Part shown: positions 1-5,493 of the stretch, piece by piece | Position numbering within the stretch: the first letter of the stretch is position 1 | How the letters are laid out: every line of letters begins with the position of its first letter | Assembly: GCA_027013765.1 (NCBI GenBank) | Contig: JALWGG010000294.1 | Location: forward strand, 1-5,999 | Length of the DNA stretch: 5,999 bases | Origin: Acidilobaceae archaeon | Lineage (GTDB): Archaea > Thermoproteota > Thermoprotei_A > Sulfolobales > Acidilobaceae | Direction: 5' to 3' | The notes under the pieces: model-generated | Told to the model about the DNA's origin: nothing | The model's database searches: none | Seen by the model: only the letters and a program-made list of their open reading frames with translations | Translations under genes and position numbers: made by a program

Positions 1-1161
1 CCTAGGAGTATAGCCGGAGGGCTTCACTATAGTCTCGGCCTCCATCGATAATACCTTGAGGGCTACCGCTATTCTGAGGACCTTTATGCCCCCGGCGGTG
101 GAGAAGGCTGACCCTCCGATTGCCGAGAATACGATCAGGAGTATCTTATAGTCTGACGACGCTTCCCCCACTGGACCGCTCTGGAAGCCTACCGTGGTGT
201 ATGCTGATACAGCATCATACAGTGCCTGTTTCAGGGTGTATGCGCTTTTTAATATTGAATCCCTTTCATACAAGATCCACGTGCTTAGTATGACGATTAC
301 TAGGAGGGCTACTTGCATCTTGAATTCGACGCTCCTCTTAAGCCTGGATAGTCTGAGCGTTAGGATATTATTGTGATCCGAGAAGCTCATGGCACCCATG
401 AAGGATACTATCAGGGATGATACCAGGACCCAGTTCATGTCTATGTAGTGGTATATGCTTTCACTGTATGGAGTGAACCCGGCTGTTGATATGGCGGTCA
501 TGGTGAAGTGTATGGCATCTATCAATGGGGCCCCTGAGACCGTGAGTAGTGTTATGCCTATGAGGGTTAACACGCTATATATTATCCCGAGCCTGTATGC
601 ACTCCTCTTAAGACTGGCCTCTATCCTCTCATAGCGCCCCTCAGCTATGTAGAGGACTGCCGCCGATATCCCGGGCCTCGCTAGTAATGCTATTGTGAAT
701 ACTATTATCCCGAGGCCCCCCAGCCACTGCATTATGCTCCTCCACATCTTAACAGTCTCAGGCAACTCAGTGACGCCTGGAACGTATCTGCCATCCCAGC
801 TACTGGGCTCTCCCGACATGATTGTTAGCCCCGTCGTGGTCCATCCACCAACGCTTTCAAAATATGCGTCGACAAATGGTATATCCAGGGCTATGACCAG
901 GGCTACACTGGTAAGTGCTGGAACCAGTAGCCATACAAACGTCGTTAAGAGGATCCCCTCCCCTATGGTTAGCCCACGTGTCTCCACTCTAGAGAGAGAT
1001 AGCCCGAGGAGGAGGTATATGACGCCCAGGACAAGGAATATTGTAGCCACCTCATTCTCCATTGTAAACCCTATACCATACAGGCCAGCCCCTATTAGCG
1101 AGAAGCTTGACGTCCCTATAGCCAGCCCTGTATAAGATACTATCTTCCTTAGCACCTGCAC
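1..1161 (-). CDS. trkH: TrkH-family potassium uptake channel subunit (3' part beyond window edge)
   Basis: This gene encodes the membrane pore of a Trk/Ktr-type K+ uptake system, which normally works with a cytoplasmic RCK partner (TrkA/KtrA). Read from GTG at 1161, 387 codons are open to the window edge; the family is usually about 480 residues, so roughly the last 100 are missing. All four pore-loop filter motifs are visible: TTTGL (residues 108-112), STAGF (225-229), TTVGF (322-326) and STAGGIK (354-360). Each is followed or preceded by long hydrophobic segments, as in the fourfold membrane-pore-membrane architecture; MQWLGGLGIIVF (144-155) is also typical. A stop codon lies five codons upstream of the GTG, so the start is GTG 1161 or GTG 1155; the latter has GGGAAGGG 9 nt before it. 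No TrkA-like gene is present in the window. The family call is firm; the gene symbol is by family only. Confidence 0.93.
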   Translation of the reverse strand, partial: MQVLRKIVSYTGLAIGTSSFSLIGAGLYGIGFTMENEVATIFLVLGVIYLLLGLSLSRVETRGLTIGEGILLTTFVWLLVPALTSVALVIALDIPFVDAYFESVGGWTTTGLTIMSGEPSSWDGRYVPGVTELPETVKMWRSIMQWLGGLGIIVFTIALLARPGISAAVLYIAEGRYERIEASLKRSAYRLGIIYSVLTLIGITLLTVSGAPLIDAIHFTMTAISTAGFTPYSESIYHYIDMNWVLVSSLIVSFMGAMSFSDHNNILTLRLSRLKRSVEFKMQVALLVIVILSTWILYERDSILKSAYTLKQALYDAVSAYTTVGFQSGPVGEASSDYKILLIVFSAIGGSAFSTAGGIKVLRIAVALKVLSMEAETIVKPSGYTPR

Positions 1162-1202
1162 CAGCCCTTCCCTTTAACCCGGCACAAGATACGCCATGGT
1201 CC

Positions 1203-1216
1203 TTAATAATATAATT
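1203..1216. promoter_or_regulatory. AT-rich element, probable shared TATA box for the divergent trkH and unknown gene
   Basis: The run TTAATAATATAATT stands out between two genes that diverge. On the minus strand its centre is about 26 bp before position 1184, giving trkH a leader of about 20 nt. On the plus strand it predicts transcription from about 1236, roughly 15 nt before the ATG at 1251. The near-symmetrical sequence could bind TBP in both orientations. A second candidate, GATAAAA at 1221-1227, lies too close to the plus-strand start to be the better choice. This is inferred from spacing and composition only. Confidence 0.5.
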
Positions 1217-1240
1217 CCGGGATAAAACCCTTCTAGCCCT

Positions 1241-1245
1241 GGTGG
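1241..1245 (+). promoter_or_regulatory. Shine-Dalgarno GGTGG that favours ATG 1251 over GTG 1242
   Basis: GGTGG sits with GGTG 6 nt before the ATG at 1251, the same spacing as GGTG motifs before other genes in this window (before 3415 and 5494). The in-frame GTG at 1242 overlaps this motif and would leave no room for it, unless that start is used from a leaderless transcript. Confidence 0.5.
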
Positions 1246-1250
1246 GGTGC

Positions 1251-1823
1251 ATGGAGAACGCGTGTAGCCCGGATAAAGACTTTCTAAGGCATATAGCTAA
1301 CAAGGTCCTCTCCGAGAACATCAATAAGATCCCAGCCAACATAATAGATGATATAAGAAAACAGTTGGGTAGGGGCGAGGATAAGTACAAGTTCACTATA
1401 TTCGGGGGAAACCCGGCCAGGCTTGCCGATTATCTTGATAGCGAGGACTGGAGGGATCTTGTGGATCTCGCCAAGAACCTCCACCTAGAATGGCTTTTGA
1501 GAGAGATATTAGAGAGACTAGAAGAGGAATATCGTTCGACATGCCCTATGGTTGCCGAGAAGGCTCGGGCAGCCGCTGAGAGGCTTGCAGAGGCTAAGGA
1601 GGAGGAGAAAAAGCTTGATAGGGACTCTGTGTTTAGAGGGCTCAAATATGCAGGTTACAAGGTGGAGTTGACTAAGGAGGGTGCCATTGAAGTTGAGGAG
1701 CCCAACATCAAGGTCAGGATAGAGATTGTTAATAACAAGATACACTATACAATATGTAAGGAGGGGACGGCCTCGACTATAGATGCTATAATGGCTAGAA
1801 TAGAGAAGATAAGAGAGATCTAA
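1251..1823 (+). CDS. Protein of unknown function, helical with a small alpha/beta C-terminus
   Basis: I do not recognise this 190-residue protein (193 if GTG 1242 is used). Numbering from the GTG, residues 10-45 and 60-130 look helical. Residues 105-127 form a highly charged Ala/Glu/Lys-rich helix that could be a short coiled coil. From about 129 the pattern changes to short strands (AGYKVELTKEGAIEVEE, then IKVRIEIVNNKIHYTI), ending in a helix (TIDAIMARIEKIREI). There is no signal peptide, membrane segment or zinc-knuckle pattern; the cysteines at 3, 8, 101 and 172 are scattered. It diverges from trkH and its last 29 bp overlap the end of the convergent reductase gene. Codon use (AGG, ATA) matches the neighbours, and the strand/helix pattern argues that it is a real gene. 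Its sharing of a promoter element with trkH hints at, but does not show, a link to K+ or osmotic physiology. Confidence 0.8.
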   Translation: MENACSPDKDFLRHIANKVLSENINKIPANIIDDIRKQLGRGEDKYKFTIFGGNPARLADYLDSEDWRDLVDLAKNLHLEWLLREILERLEEEYRSTCPMVAEKARAAAERLAEAKEEEKKLDRDSVFRGLKYAGYKVELTKEGAIEVEEPNIKVRIEIVNNKIHYTICKEGTASTIDAIMARIEKIREI

Positions 1824-2862
1824 CTGCAATAGCACCTAACCCTGGCCTCTTTAAGGCAAGAGGTATAAGGTCCTTTGGCATTAGTGTTGATGTAAAGTAC
1901 TTGGCCCAAAAGCTTTTCGGTAGCCCGGATAAGATCTTGGCTCCCCATTGAGGATCAGAGTCCTCAACTATACTCAACAGGGTCCTTGACAGCTTAACGC
2001 TTGAAACAAGCCGCGATACGCCCTTTTTGTAAAGCCTCCTTACCCTACCCTTATCGGGCCACCCATTGGTCAGGGCTCTAGCAAGCGCACTTGCCGATTC
2101 CAGGGCTGGCCTGTTGCCCTCACCAGCTGTTGATATGACTAGGCCTGCAGCCTCTCCTACGCGGAATACATCCCCGCTCCATAGCGTTACTGGCACCTTT
2201 ATGCTAATGGGAGCCCCCCTCTCGTCTAGTATTTTATATTTACCCAGCATGTTTCCGGCATACTTGTTTACAAGTATCCTGACCCTGTCCAGTTTCCTGT
2301 ATTCCTCAAATCCTGCGCCGATATTGACTAGGCGTCCATCAGGGTCTGCCGGGAAGATCCAGTAGAAGCCCCTCTCTCGGGTCCTGAAGTCTAATAACGC
2401 GTGCCTGGGGTCCCATTTCGACTCTACAATGTACCTTAGCACGAAGACGCTGTTCCCATCGTCCACGTTCCACGCGTAGGGCCCCCTGGCATCTACCGTT
2501 ACGGGGGCTTTACCTCTACTCCACCTTGAATGGATTATTTCAGCACCGTTGGCCTCAGCAATCTCCCTCAACCCATTGACAAGCTTTGGCTTATCAATGA
2601 TAAACCACACTCTATGGCCGAAGTCTATACTGGCTGCCTCCAGGCCGTTGACCATTACTGTGAAGCTATGGACTTCGCCCTTATAGCTCCCCGTCTCCTC
2701 GACGATCCTGTCAAATCCCTCCCTGATAGTTAGTGCGTCCCCGCAGGCCTTACCATAGCTCCTCATAATATCATAGACCTTGACTCTGAAACCTCTTCCA
2801 GCCAGGATGCTGGCTAGCATAGAGCCAGCTACTCCGCCCCCAGCAATAGTAACATCTGCCAA
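1795..2862 (-). CDS. Geranylgeranyl reductase family FAD-dependent oxidoreductase
   Basis: This is a flavoprotein of the family that saturates isoprenoid double bonds, for example the geranylgeranyl chains of archaeal membrane lipids. In 355 residues I see the N-terminal FAD-binding motif AGGGVAG (7-13) with an acidic residue ending the second strand (VKVYD, 27-31). GKACGD (37-42) carries the family's conserved Cys-Gly. Further on are VDARG (123-127), the substrate-site motif FYWIFP (166-171) and NIGAGF (180-185). The second FAD motif GEAAG (236-240) is followed by TAGEGNRPALES. The start is TTG at 2862, the first possible start after an in-frame stop and placed three codons before the Rossmann strand. 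It is shorter than well-studied members (about 400-450 residues), with the loss at the C-terminus. The substrate may be a phospholipid, a quinone tail or another prenyl compound, so I give no gene symbol. It overlaps the unknown gene tail-to-tail by 29 bp. Confidence 0.87.
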   Translation of the reverse strand: MADVTIAGGGVAGSMLASILAGRGFRVKVYDIMRSYGKACGDALTIREGFDRIVEETGSYKGEVHSFTVMVNGLEAASIDFGHRVWFIIDKPKLVNGLREIAEANGAEIIHSRWSRGKAPVTVDARGPYAWNVDDGNSVFVLRYIVESKWDPRHALLDFRTRERGFYWIFPADPDGRLVNIGAGFEEYRKLDRVRILVNKYAGNMLGKYKILDERGAPISIKVPVTLWSGDVFRVGEAAGLVISTAGEGNRPALESASALARALTNGWPDKGRVRRLYKKGVSRLVSSVKLSRTLLSIVEDSDPQWGAKILSGLPKSFWAKYFTSTLMPKDLIPLALKRPGLGAIAVRSLLSSLF

Positions 2863-2894
2863 GGACTCTACTACCCTGGATACATGTAGTCATT

Positions 2895-2901
2895 GTTAAA
2901 G
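2895..2901 (-). promoter_or_regulatory. Probable TATA box for the reductase gene
   Basis: On the minus strand, CTTTAAC lies about 26 bp before position 2872, which would give a leader of about 10 nt before the TTG at 2862. No clear Shine-Dalgarno site precedes that TTG, consistent with a very short or absent leader. It is the best AT-rich match in the gap on this strand, but it is weak. Confidence 0.35.
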
Positions 2902-2960
2902 GCTTAAGTGGATTCCGCTAGATGCCGTATCCCGTCACCGAGGTCCTCGTGCCGGAGGCG

Positions 2961-2972
2961 CTAAATAGTATA
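2961..2972 (+). promoter_or_regulatory. Probable TATA box for the cdd operon
   Basis: CTAAATAGTATA is the only AT-rich block before cdd on the plus strand. It predicts transcription from about 2994, giving a leader of roughly 20-35 nt that includes both candidate Shine-Dalgarno sites. No promoter-sized gap follows until after the ABC ATPase, so it probably drives all three genes. Confidence 0.5.
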
Positions 2973-3016
2973 CTCTACTGCATAGCCTAGAGTGGATACT
3001 GGGTTGGTGCTGCGGC

Positions 3017-3418
3017 TTGGAGGTAATCGTGTCTAGGTTGAGGAGTCTAATCAGGAATAGCTACAGCCCTTATTCCGGGTTTAGGGTTGCCTCACTCGTT
3101 GTAGATGAGAACGGGAACATGTATGGGGGCGTTAATATTGAGAATTCCAGTTATGGCCTAACTATGTGCGCTGAGAGGGTTGCAGTGTTCAACGCTATTG
3201 CCAGCGGCGCCCGAAGGATTAGGAGGGTGTATATTGGGACTGAGGTGAGTCCCCCAGCACCCCCGTGCGGTGCATGCTTACAGGTTATATCAGAGTTTGG
3301 AGACGCTGATACAGAGATAATCCTTGTATCCCTTAAAACTGGCGAGACTATAAAGTATAAGCTTGAGGACCTCCTACCGGTCAGATTCCACGGGTCATAT
3401 ATAGGTGGCGTGGATTGA
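3017..3418 (+). CDS. cdd: Cytidine deaminase (homotetrameric, three-cysteine zinc type)
   Basis: This enzyme hydrolyses cytidine and deoxycytidine to uridine and deoxyuridine plus ammonia in pyrimidine salvage. The 133-residue product has every expected site: SPYSGFRVA (17-25), the substrate-binding NIEN (40-43), CAE with zinc ligand Cys51 and catalytic Glu53, and PCGAC with ligands Cys84 and Cys87, followed by VISEFG. Three cysteine ligands and a length of about 130 mark the tetrameric class. Two starts compete. TTG 3017 has GGTG at 3006-3009, 7 nt upstream, and gives zinc-site numbering only two residues off the Bacillus subtilis enzyme. GTG 3029 has a strong GGAGGT 4 nt upstream. I use the first. 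The stop overlaps the next start by 4 nt (TTGA), implying translational coupling. Confidence 0.95.
   Translation: MEVIVSRLRSLIRNSYSPYSGFRVASLVVDENGNMYGGVNIENSSYGLTMCAERVAVFNAIASGARRIRRVYIGTEVSPPAPPCGACLQVISEFGDADTEIILVSLKTGETIKYKLEDLLPVRFHGSYIGGVD
3019..3024 (+). promoter_or_regulatory. Internal Shine-Dalgarno GGAGGT pointing to an alternative cdd start at GTG 3029
   Basis: GGAGGT is the strongest ribosome-binding match in the window and ends 4 nt before an in-frame GTG at 3029. Translation from there would give a protein four residues shorter that keeps the whole SPYS-to-PCGAC core. Either start, or both, could be used. Confidence 0.45.
3404..3408 (+). promoter_or_regulatory. Shine-Dalgarno GGTGG fixing the TTG start at 3415
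   Basis: GGTGG lies inside the end of cdd, 6 nt before TTG 3415. The in-frame ATG at 3463 has no ribosome-binding match at a usable distance, so the TTG is the better start for the second gene of the operon. Confidence 0.55.
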
Positions 3419-3894
3419 GTGAGGGAGTACCAGCTGGTGGCCCCTATAGAGCTGCCGTGGGGATGCATGACGTATTGACTGTGGAACATCTTAGAGCGGC
3501 TAGGAGACTACTATCGATCTATTGCAGGTCCATGGGCTTCTGCTCACAGTACTTAAGCATCCTTGAGAGGTCTTCAAGGCTAATCTCGAAATCGAGGCTG
3601 CATGAGCTGCCTGGAACGGATTATAAGGGCGTGGATAAGGAGGTTATAGACACGATAACCAGGATGGTGGAGTTCTATTCAAAATACATATCAGGAGTGT
3701 ACATACTACTAGGGGAGGAGGTCCTCGTCAAGGCCACAAGCCACGTAGAGATCGATGGGAGGCTCCTAATGGAGGGTGATATAACCACGCTAACCCCCGG
3801 AAAAGCGTTATCCCTATACCTTGCAGGCATAGTCGAACCGGTAGAATCCAGCGGAGTCCTAATGGGGAGAACAGCAGGCACCAGGGAGAGGTAG
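3415..3894 (+). CDS. Small protein with a GINS-like (Gins51/Sld5-type) C-terminal segment
   Basis: This 159-residue product is not a family I can name with certainty. Residues 22-100 look mostly helical, with helices around 22-40, 42-60 and 74-98. Residues 103-143 look like a small beta domain: VKATSHVEIDGRLLMEGDI followed by TTLTPGKALSLYLAGIVEPV. That pattern (DGR, hydrophobic, GD-hydrophobic, TL, x4, A, x2-3 L, G, x2, EP) resembles the B-domain of archaeal GINS subunits, which join MCM and the GAN/Cdc45 nuclease in the replicative helicase. The order helical A-domain then B-domain and the length also fit a Gins51-type subunit. Against this, the N-terminal half shows no motif I can match, and the neighbours are not replication genes. 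The TTG start overlaps the cdd stop by 4 nt, so the two are probably co-translated. It could instead be an unrelated crenarchaeal protein. Confidence 0.75.
   Translation: MSEGVPAGGPYRAAVGMHDVLTVEHLRAARRLLSIYCRSMGFCSQYLSILERSSRLISKSRLHELPGTDYKGVDKEVIDTITRMVEFYSKYISGVYILLGEEVLVKATSHVEIDGRLLMEGDITTLTPGKALSLYLAGIVEPVESSGVLMGRTAGTRER
3887..3892 (+). promoter_or_regulatory. Shine-Dalgarno AGAGGT for the ABC ATPase
   Basis: AGAGGT overlaps the stop codon of the preceding gene and ends 7 nt before ATG 3900, supporting that start and coupling to the upstream gene. Confidence 0.5.
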
Positions 3895-3899
3895 AGGCC

Positions 3900-4901
3900 A
3901 TGGAACCCGCAATAGAGGCTATAGGCCTAGTCAAGAGATATTGGATTAGGGAGGGAGGCTTCATTAGGGGGAGGAAGATCCCAGTAGAGGCTCTAAAGGG
4001 GGTCAGCTTCAAGGCACGATGGGGAGAGATCTATGGGCTACTAGGACCCAACGGCGCTGGTAAGACTACAACCGTAAAGATAATAGTAACCCTACTATTA
4101 CCAGACGAAGGCGAGGCTAGGGTCGCAGGCTATAGTAGCGTCACAGAGCCTAGAGAGGTTAGGAGAAGGATCGGGGTGATGCTAACCGTAGAGAGGGGCT
4201 TCTTCTGGAAACTGACTGGGAGGGAGAACCTGAAGTACTTCGGCATGCTCTACGGCCTCGAAGGACCCAGGCTAGATGCAAGAATTGAGGAAGTGCTGGA
4301 AGTGACGGGATTAAAGGAGCTAGGAGGAGATAAAAGGAGGTTCGAGGATATGAGTCTTGGGATGAGAGCCAGGCTAGGCCTAGCCAGGGCCCTGCTCAAG
4401 GACCCCCCGGTACTAGTCCTCGACGAGCCTACACTGGGCCTAGACCCCCCGAGTGCCCGGCATATAAGGAGGCTCCTGAAAGAGCTGGCCGGGAGTGGGA
4501 AGGCTATACTACTTACAACCCATAACATGCATGAGGCGGAGGAGATCTGTGACAGGATAGGGATTATAGTTGATGGCAGGATCAAGGTGGAGGGAGCCCC
4601 GGAAGAGCTTAAGGGTATCGTGAAACACTCGATCCCCATAATGATCAGGGTTAGGGGAGATAGGGATACAATACAACACGCTAAAGAGGAGATCATGGAG
4701 GCTATGGGAGTTAAAGCAACGATCACGGGGAAGGACCTCATGTGGAGCATCAGGGTATTGGCGAGACCTGGAGGGGAGGAGGCGATCATGGAGGGAGTCA
4801 TAGACCTCCTAGCCAGGCACGGAGTCAAGGTTCTGGAGGTTAGAGTTGAGAAGCCTAGCCTAGAGGATGTATTTATAGAGGTTGCAGGCGGGAGCATGTA
4901 G
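3900..4901 (+). CDS. ABC-2-type exporter ATP-binding protein (DrrA/CcmA-like)
   Basis: This is a cytoplasmic ATPase subunit of the kind that powers ABC-2 exporters. In 333 residues it has Walker A GPNGAGKTT (49-57), the signature MSLGMRAR (151-158), Walker B VLVLDEP (171-177) with catalytic Glu176, D-loop LGLDP (179-183) and H-loop His208 in LLTTHNMHEAEE. Residues about 240-333 form the extra C-terminal domain common in the DrrA branch, ending PSLEDVFIEVAG. Where a Q-loop glutamine is expected the sequence reads IGVMLTVERG (91-100), followed by LTGREN; to my recollection this branch often replaces the glutamine here. It is the third gene of the cdd operon. No permease lies beside it: upstream is the GINS-like gene, and downstream is a convergent resolvase gene. 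The permease must be elsewhere, or the protein acts without one. The substrate cannot be told. Confidence 0.93.
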   Translation: MEPAIEAIGLVKRYWIREGGFIRGRKIPVEALKGVSFKARWGEIYGLLGPNGAGKTTTVKIIVTLLLPDEGEARVAGYSSVTEPREVRRRIGVMLTVERGFFWKLTGRENLKYFGMLYGLEGPRLDARIEEVLEVTGLKELGGDKRRFEDMSLGMRARLGLARALLKDPPVLVLDEPTLGLDPPSARHIRRLLKELAGSGKAILLTTHNMHEAEEICDRIGIIVDGRIKVEGAPEELKGIVKHSIPIMIRVRGDRDTIQHAKEEIMEAMGVKATITGKDLMWSIRVLARPGGEEAIMEGVIDLLARHGVKVLEVRVEKPSLEDVFIEVAGGSM

Positions 4902-4917
4902 ACCGGTTCTAGCCACG

Positions 4918-4930
4918 TATTTTATGTTAT
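4918..4930 (+). terminator. Possible T-rich terminator after the ABC ATPase
   Basis: TATTTTATGTTAT follows the ABC ATPase stop by 16 nt, in the 31-nt gap before the convergent hjc gene. Archaeal RNA polymerase can terminate on T-rich stretches without a hairpin, so this is a candidate end for the cdd operon. The T run is short and interrupted. Confidence 0.25.
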
Positions 4931-4932
4931 GC

Positions 4933-5385
4933 CTAGGACCTCCCGGCATCCATGAACTCCGTTATCCTTTTAGACTTCTTGAAGAGGAGCTCGTCCAGCT
5001 CTAACAGTTTTATCCCAGTGACAGGATTATCTATCCTAACCCCACCGCCCCGCGTCTCGGGTAGCGTCGATAATTTATGGAACCTCCAACCCCCGCCCCG
5101 GATCCTTACAGCAATATATACTAGTGCGCCTGCCCTTGAAGCGAACTCTCTCAACCCATCGACCTGCCTCTTAGGAATATATATCGGCTCGCTACCCCCA
5201 CTATGCATCTTAACTTCAAACACCAGGACTACCCCATCCTTGACGGCTATAAGGTCGGGTTGGAATCGTCTCCGCGCCCCTGAACCGCTTGAGGGCCCCC
5301 TGACAACAGCGTATCCCATATTCCATAATATATTAGCTAACTCGTTCTCCATCCTAGCCGCTTTAACCTTCGCCTTATTCGGCAT
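4933..5385 (-). CDS. hjc: Archaeal Holliday junction resolvase Hjc
   Basis: Hjc is a homodimeric nuclease that cuts four-way DNA junctions during recombination and repair of stalled forks. In 150 residues the archaeal resolvase core is clear: ARMENELANIL (10-20) with Glu13, VVRGPSSGSGA (27-37) with the conserved serines, QPDLIAVKDG (42-51) with metal-binding Asp44, and VFEVKM (55-60) with Glu57 and Lys59. These make the E...PD...ExK metal site of this nuclease fold. They are followed by IYIPKRQVDGLREFASRAG, typical of the family. After about residue 100 comes a tail rich in Gly and charged residues (to KKSKRITEFMDAGRS), a little longer than the core needs. ATG 5385 is well placed before Glu13. 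The gene converges with the ABC ATPase (31-nt gap) and diverges from the stomatin gene. Confidence 0.95.
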   Translation of the reverse strand: MPNKAKVKAARMENELANILWNMGYAVVRGPSSGSGARRRFQPDLIAVKDGVVLVFEVKMHSGGSEPIYIPKRQVDGLREFASRAGALVYIAVRIRGGGWRFHKLSTLPETRGGGVRIDNPVTGIKLLELDELLFKKSKRITEFMDAGRS

Positions 5386-5426
5386 GATGTACCACTCGAC
5401 GCATCCAGGGGCTACTCCTATGGAGA

Positions 5427-5436
5427 TATTTTATAA
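5427..5436 (-). promoter_or_regulatory. Probable TATA box for hjc
   Basis: On the minus strand, TTATAAAATA predicts transcription from about 5405, giving a leader of about 20 nt before ATG 5385. GTGGT, 5 nt before that ATG, is a possible ribosome-binding site. A second TATA-like site at 5447-5454 would give a longer leader. Confidence 0.5.
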
Positions 5437-5446
5437 TCCTAGGTAG

Positions 5447-5454
5447 TATTTATA
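5447..5454. promoter_or_regulatory. TATA-like site usable from either strand between hjc and the stomatin gene
   Basis: The plus strand reads TATTTATA and the minus strand TATAAATA, a classic archaeal box. On the plus strand it predicts transcription from about 5476, which leaves an 18-nt leader containing the GGTG at 5484-5487. On the minus strand it predicts a start near 5424 for hjc. Confidence 0.4.
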
Positions 5455-5464
5455 GCGTGTGATG

Positions 5465-5475
5465 CTATATAATTT
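5465..5475 (+). promoter_or_regulatory. TATA-like box close to the stomatin gene start
   Basis: CTATATAATTT predicts transcription at about 5495, essentially on the ATG at 5494, which would make a leaderless mRNA. The site at 5447-5454 would instead give a leader with a Shine-Dalgarno site. The sequence alone cannot decide between them. Confidence 0.4.
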
Positions 5476-5483
5476 ACCCGTGG

Positions 5484-5487
5484 GGTG
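5484..5487 (+). promoter_or_regulatory. Shine-Dalgarno GGTG for the stomatin gene
   Basis: GGTG lies 6 nt before ATG 5494. An in-frame TGA at 5488-5490 rules out any earlier start, and the ATG at 5490 in another frame reaches a stop after three codons. Confidence 0.45.
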
Positions 5488-5493
5488 TGATGG

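Noticed and set aside
695..1135. 146-codon open frame on the plus strand
   Set aside because: It lies antisense to trkH, whose filter motifs are unmistakable; its Ser/Pro/Thr-rich translation is typical of a shadow frame.
1221..1227. GATAAAA as the main TATA box of the unknown gene
   Set aside because: It would place transcription at about 1250, beyond the GGTGG ribosome site, while the 1203-1216 element has better spacing.
1052..1396. 114-codon open frame on the minus strand spanning the trkH start and the unknown gene
   Set aside because: It crosses the divergent promoter region and is antisense to the unknown gene, with no family motifs or ribosome site.
3463..3894. ATG 3463 as the start of the GINS-like gene
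   Set aside because: It has no ribosome site at a usable distance, whereas TTG 3415 has GGTGG 6 nt upstream and a 4-nt overlap with cdd.
4250..4897. 215-codon open frame on the minus strand
   Set aside because: It is antisense to the signature, Walker B and C-terminal domain of the ABC ATPase; the translation is Ser/Leu/Ile-rich without recognisable motifs.
4952..5446. 164-codon open frame on the plus strand
   Set aside because: It is antisense to hjc, whose catalytic residues are all present on the other strand.
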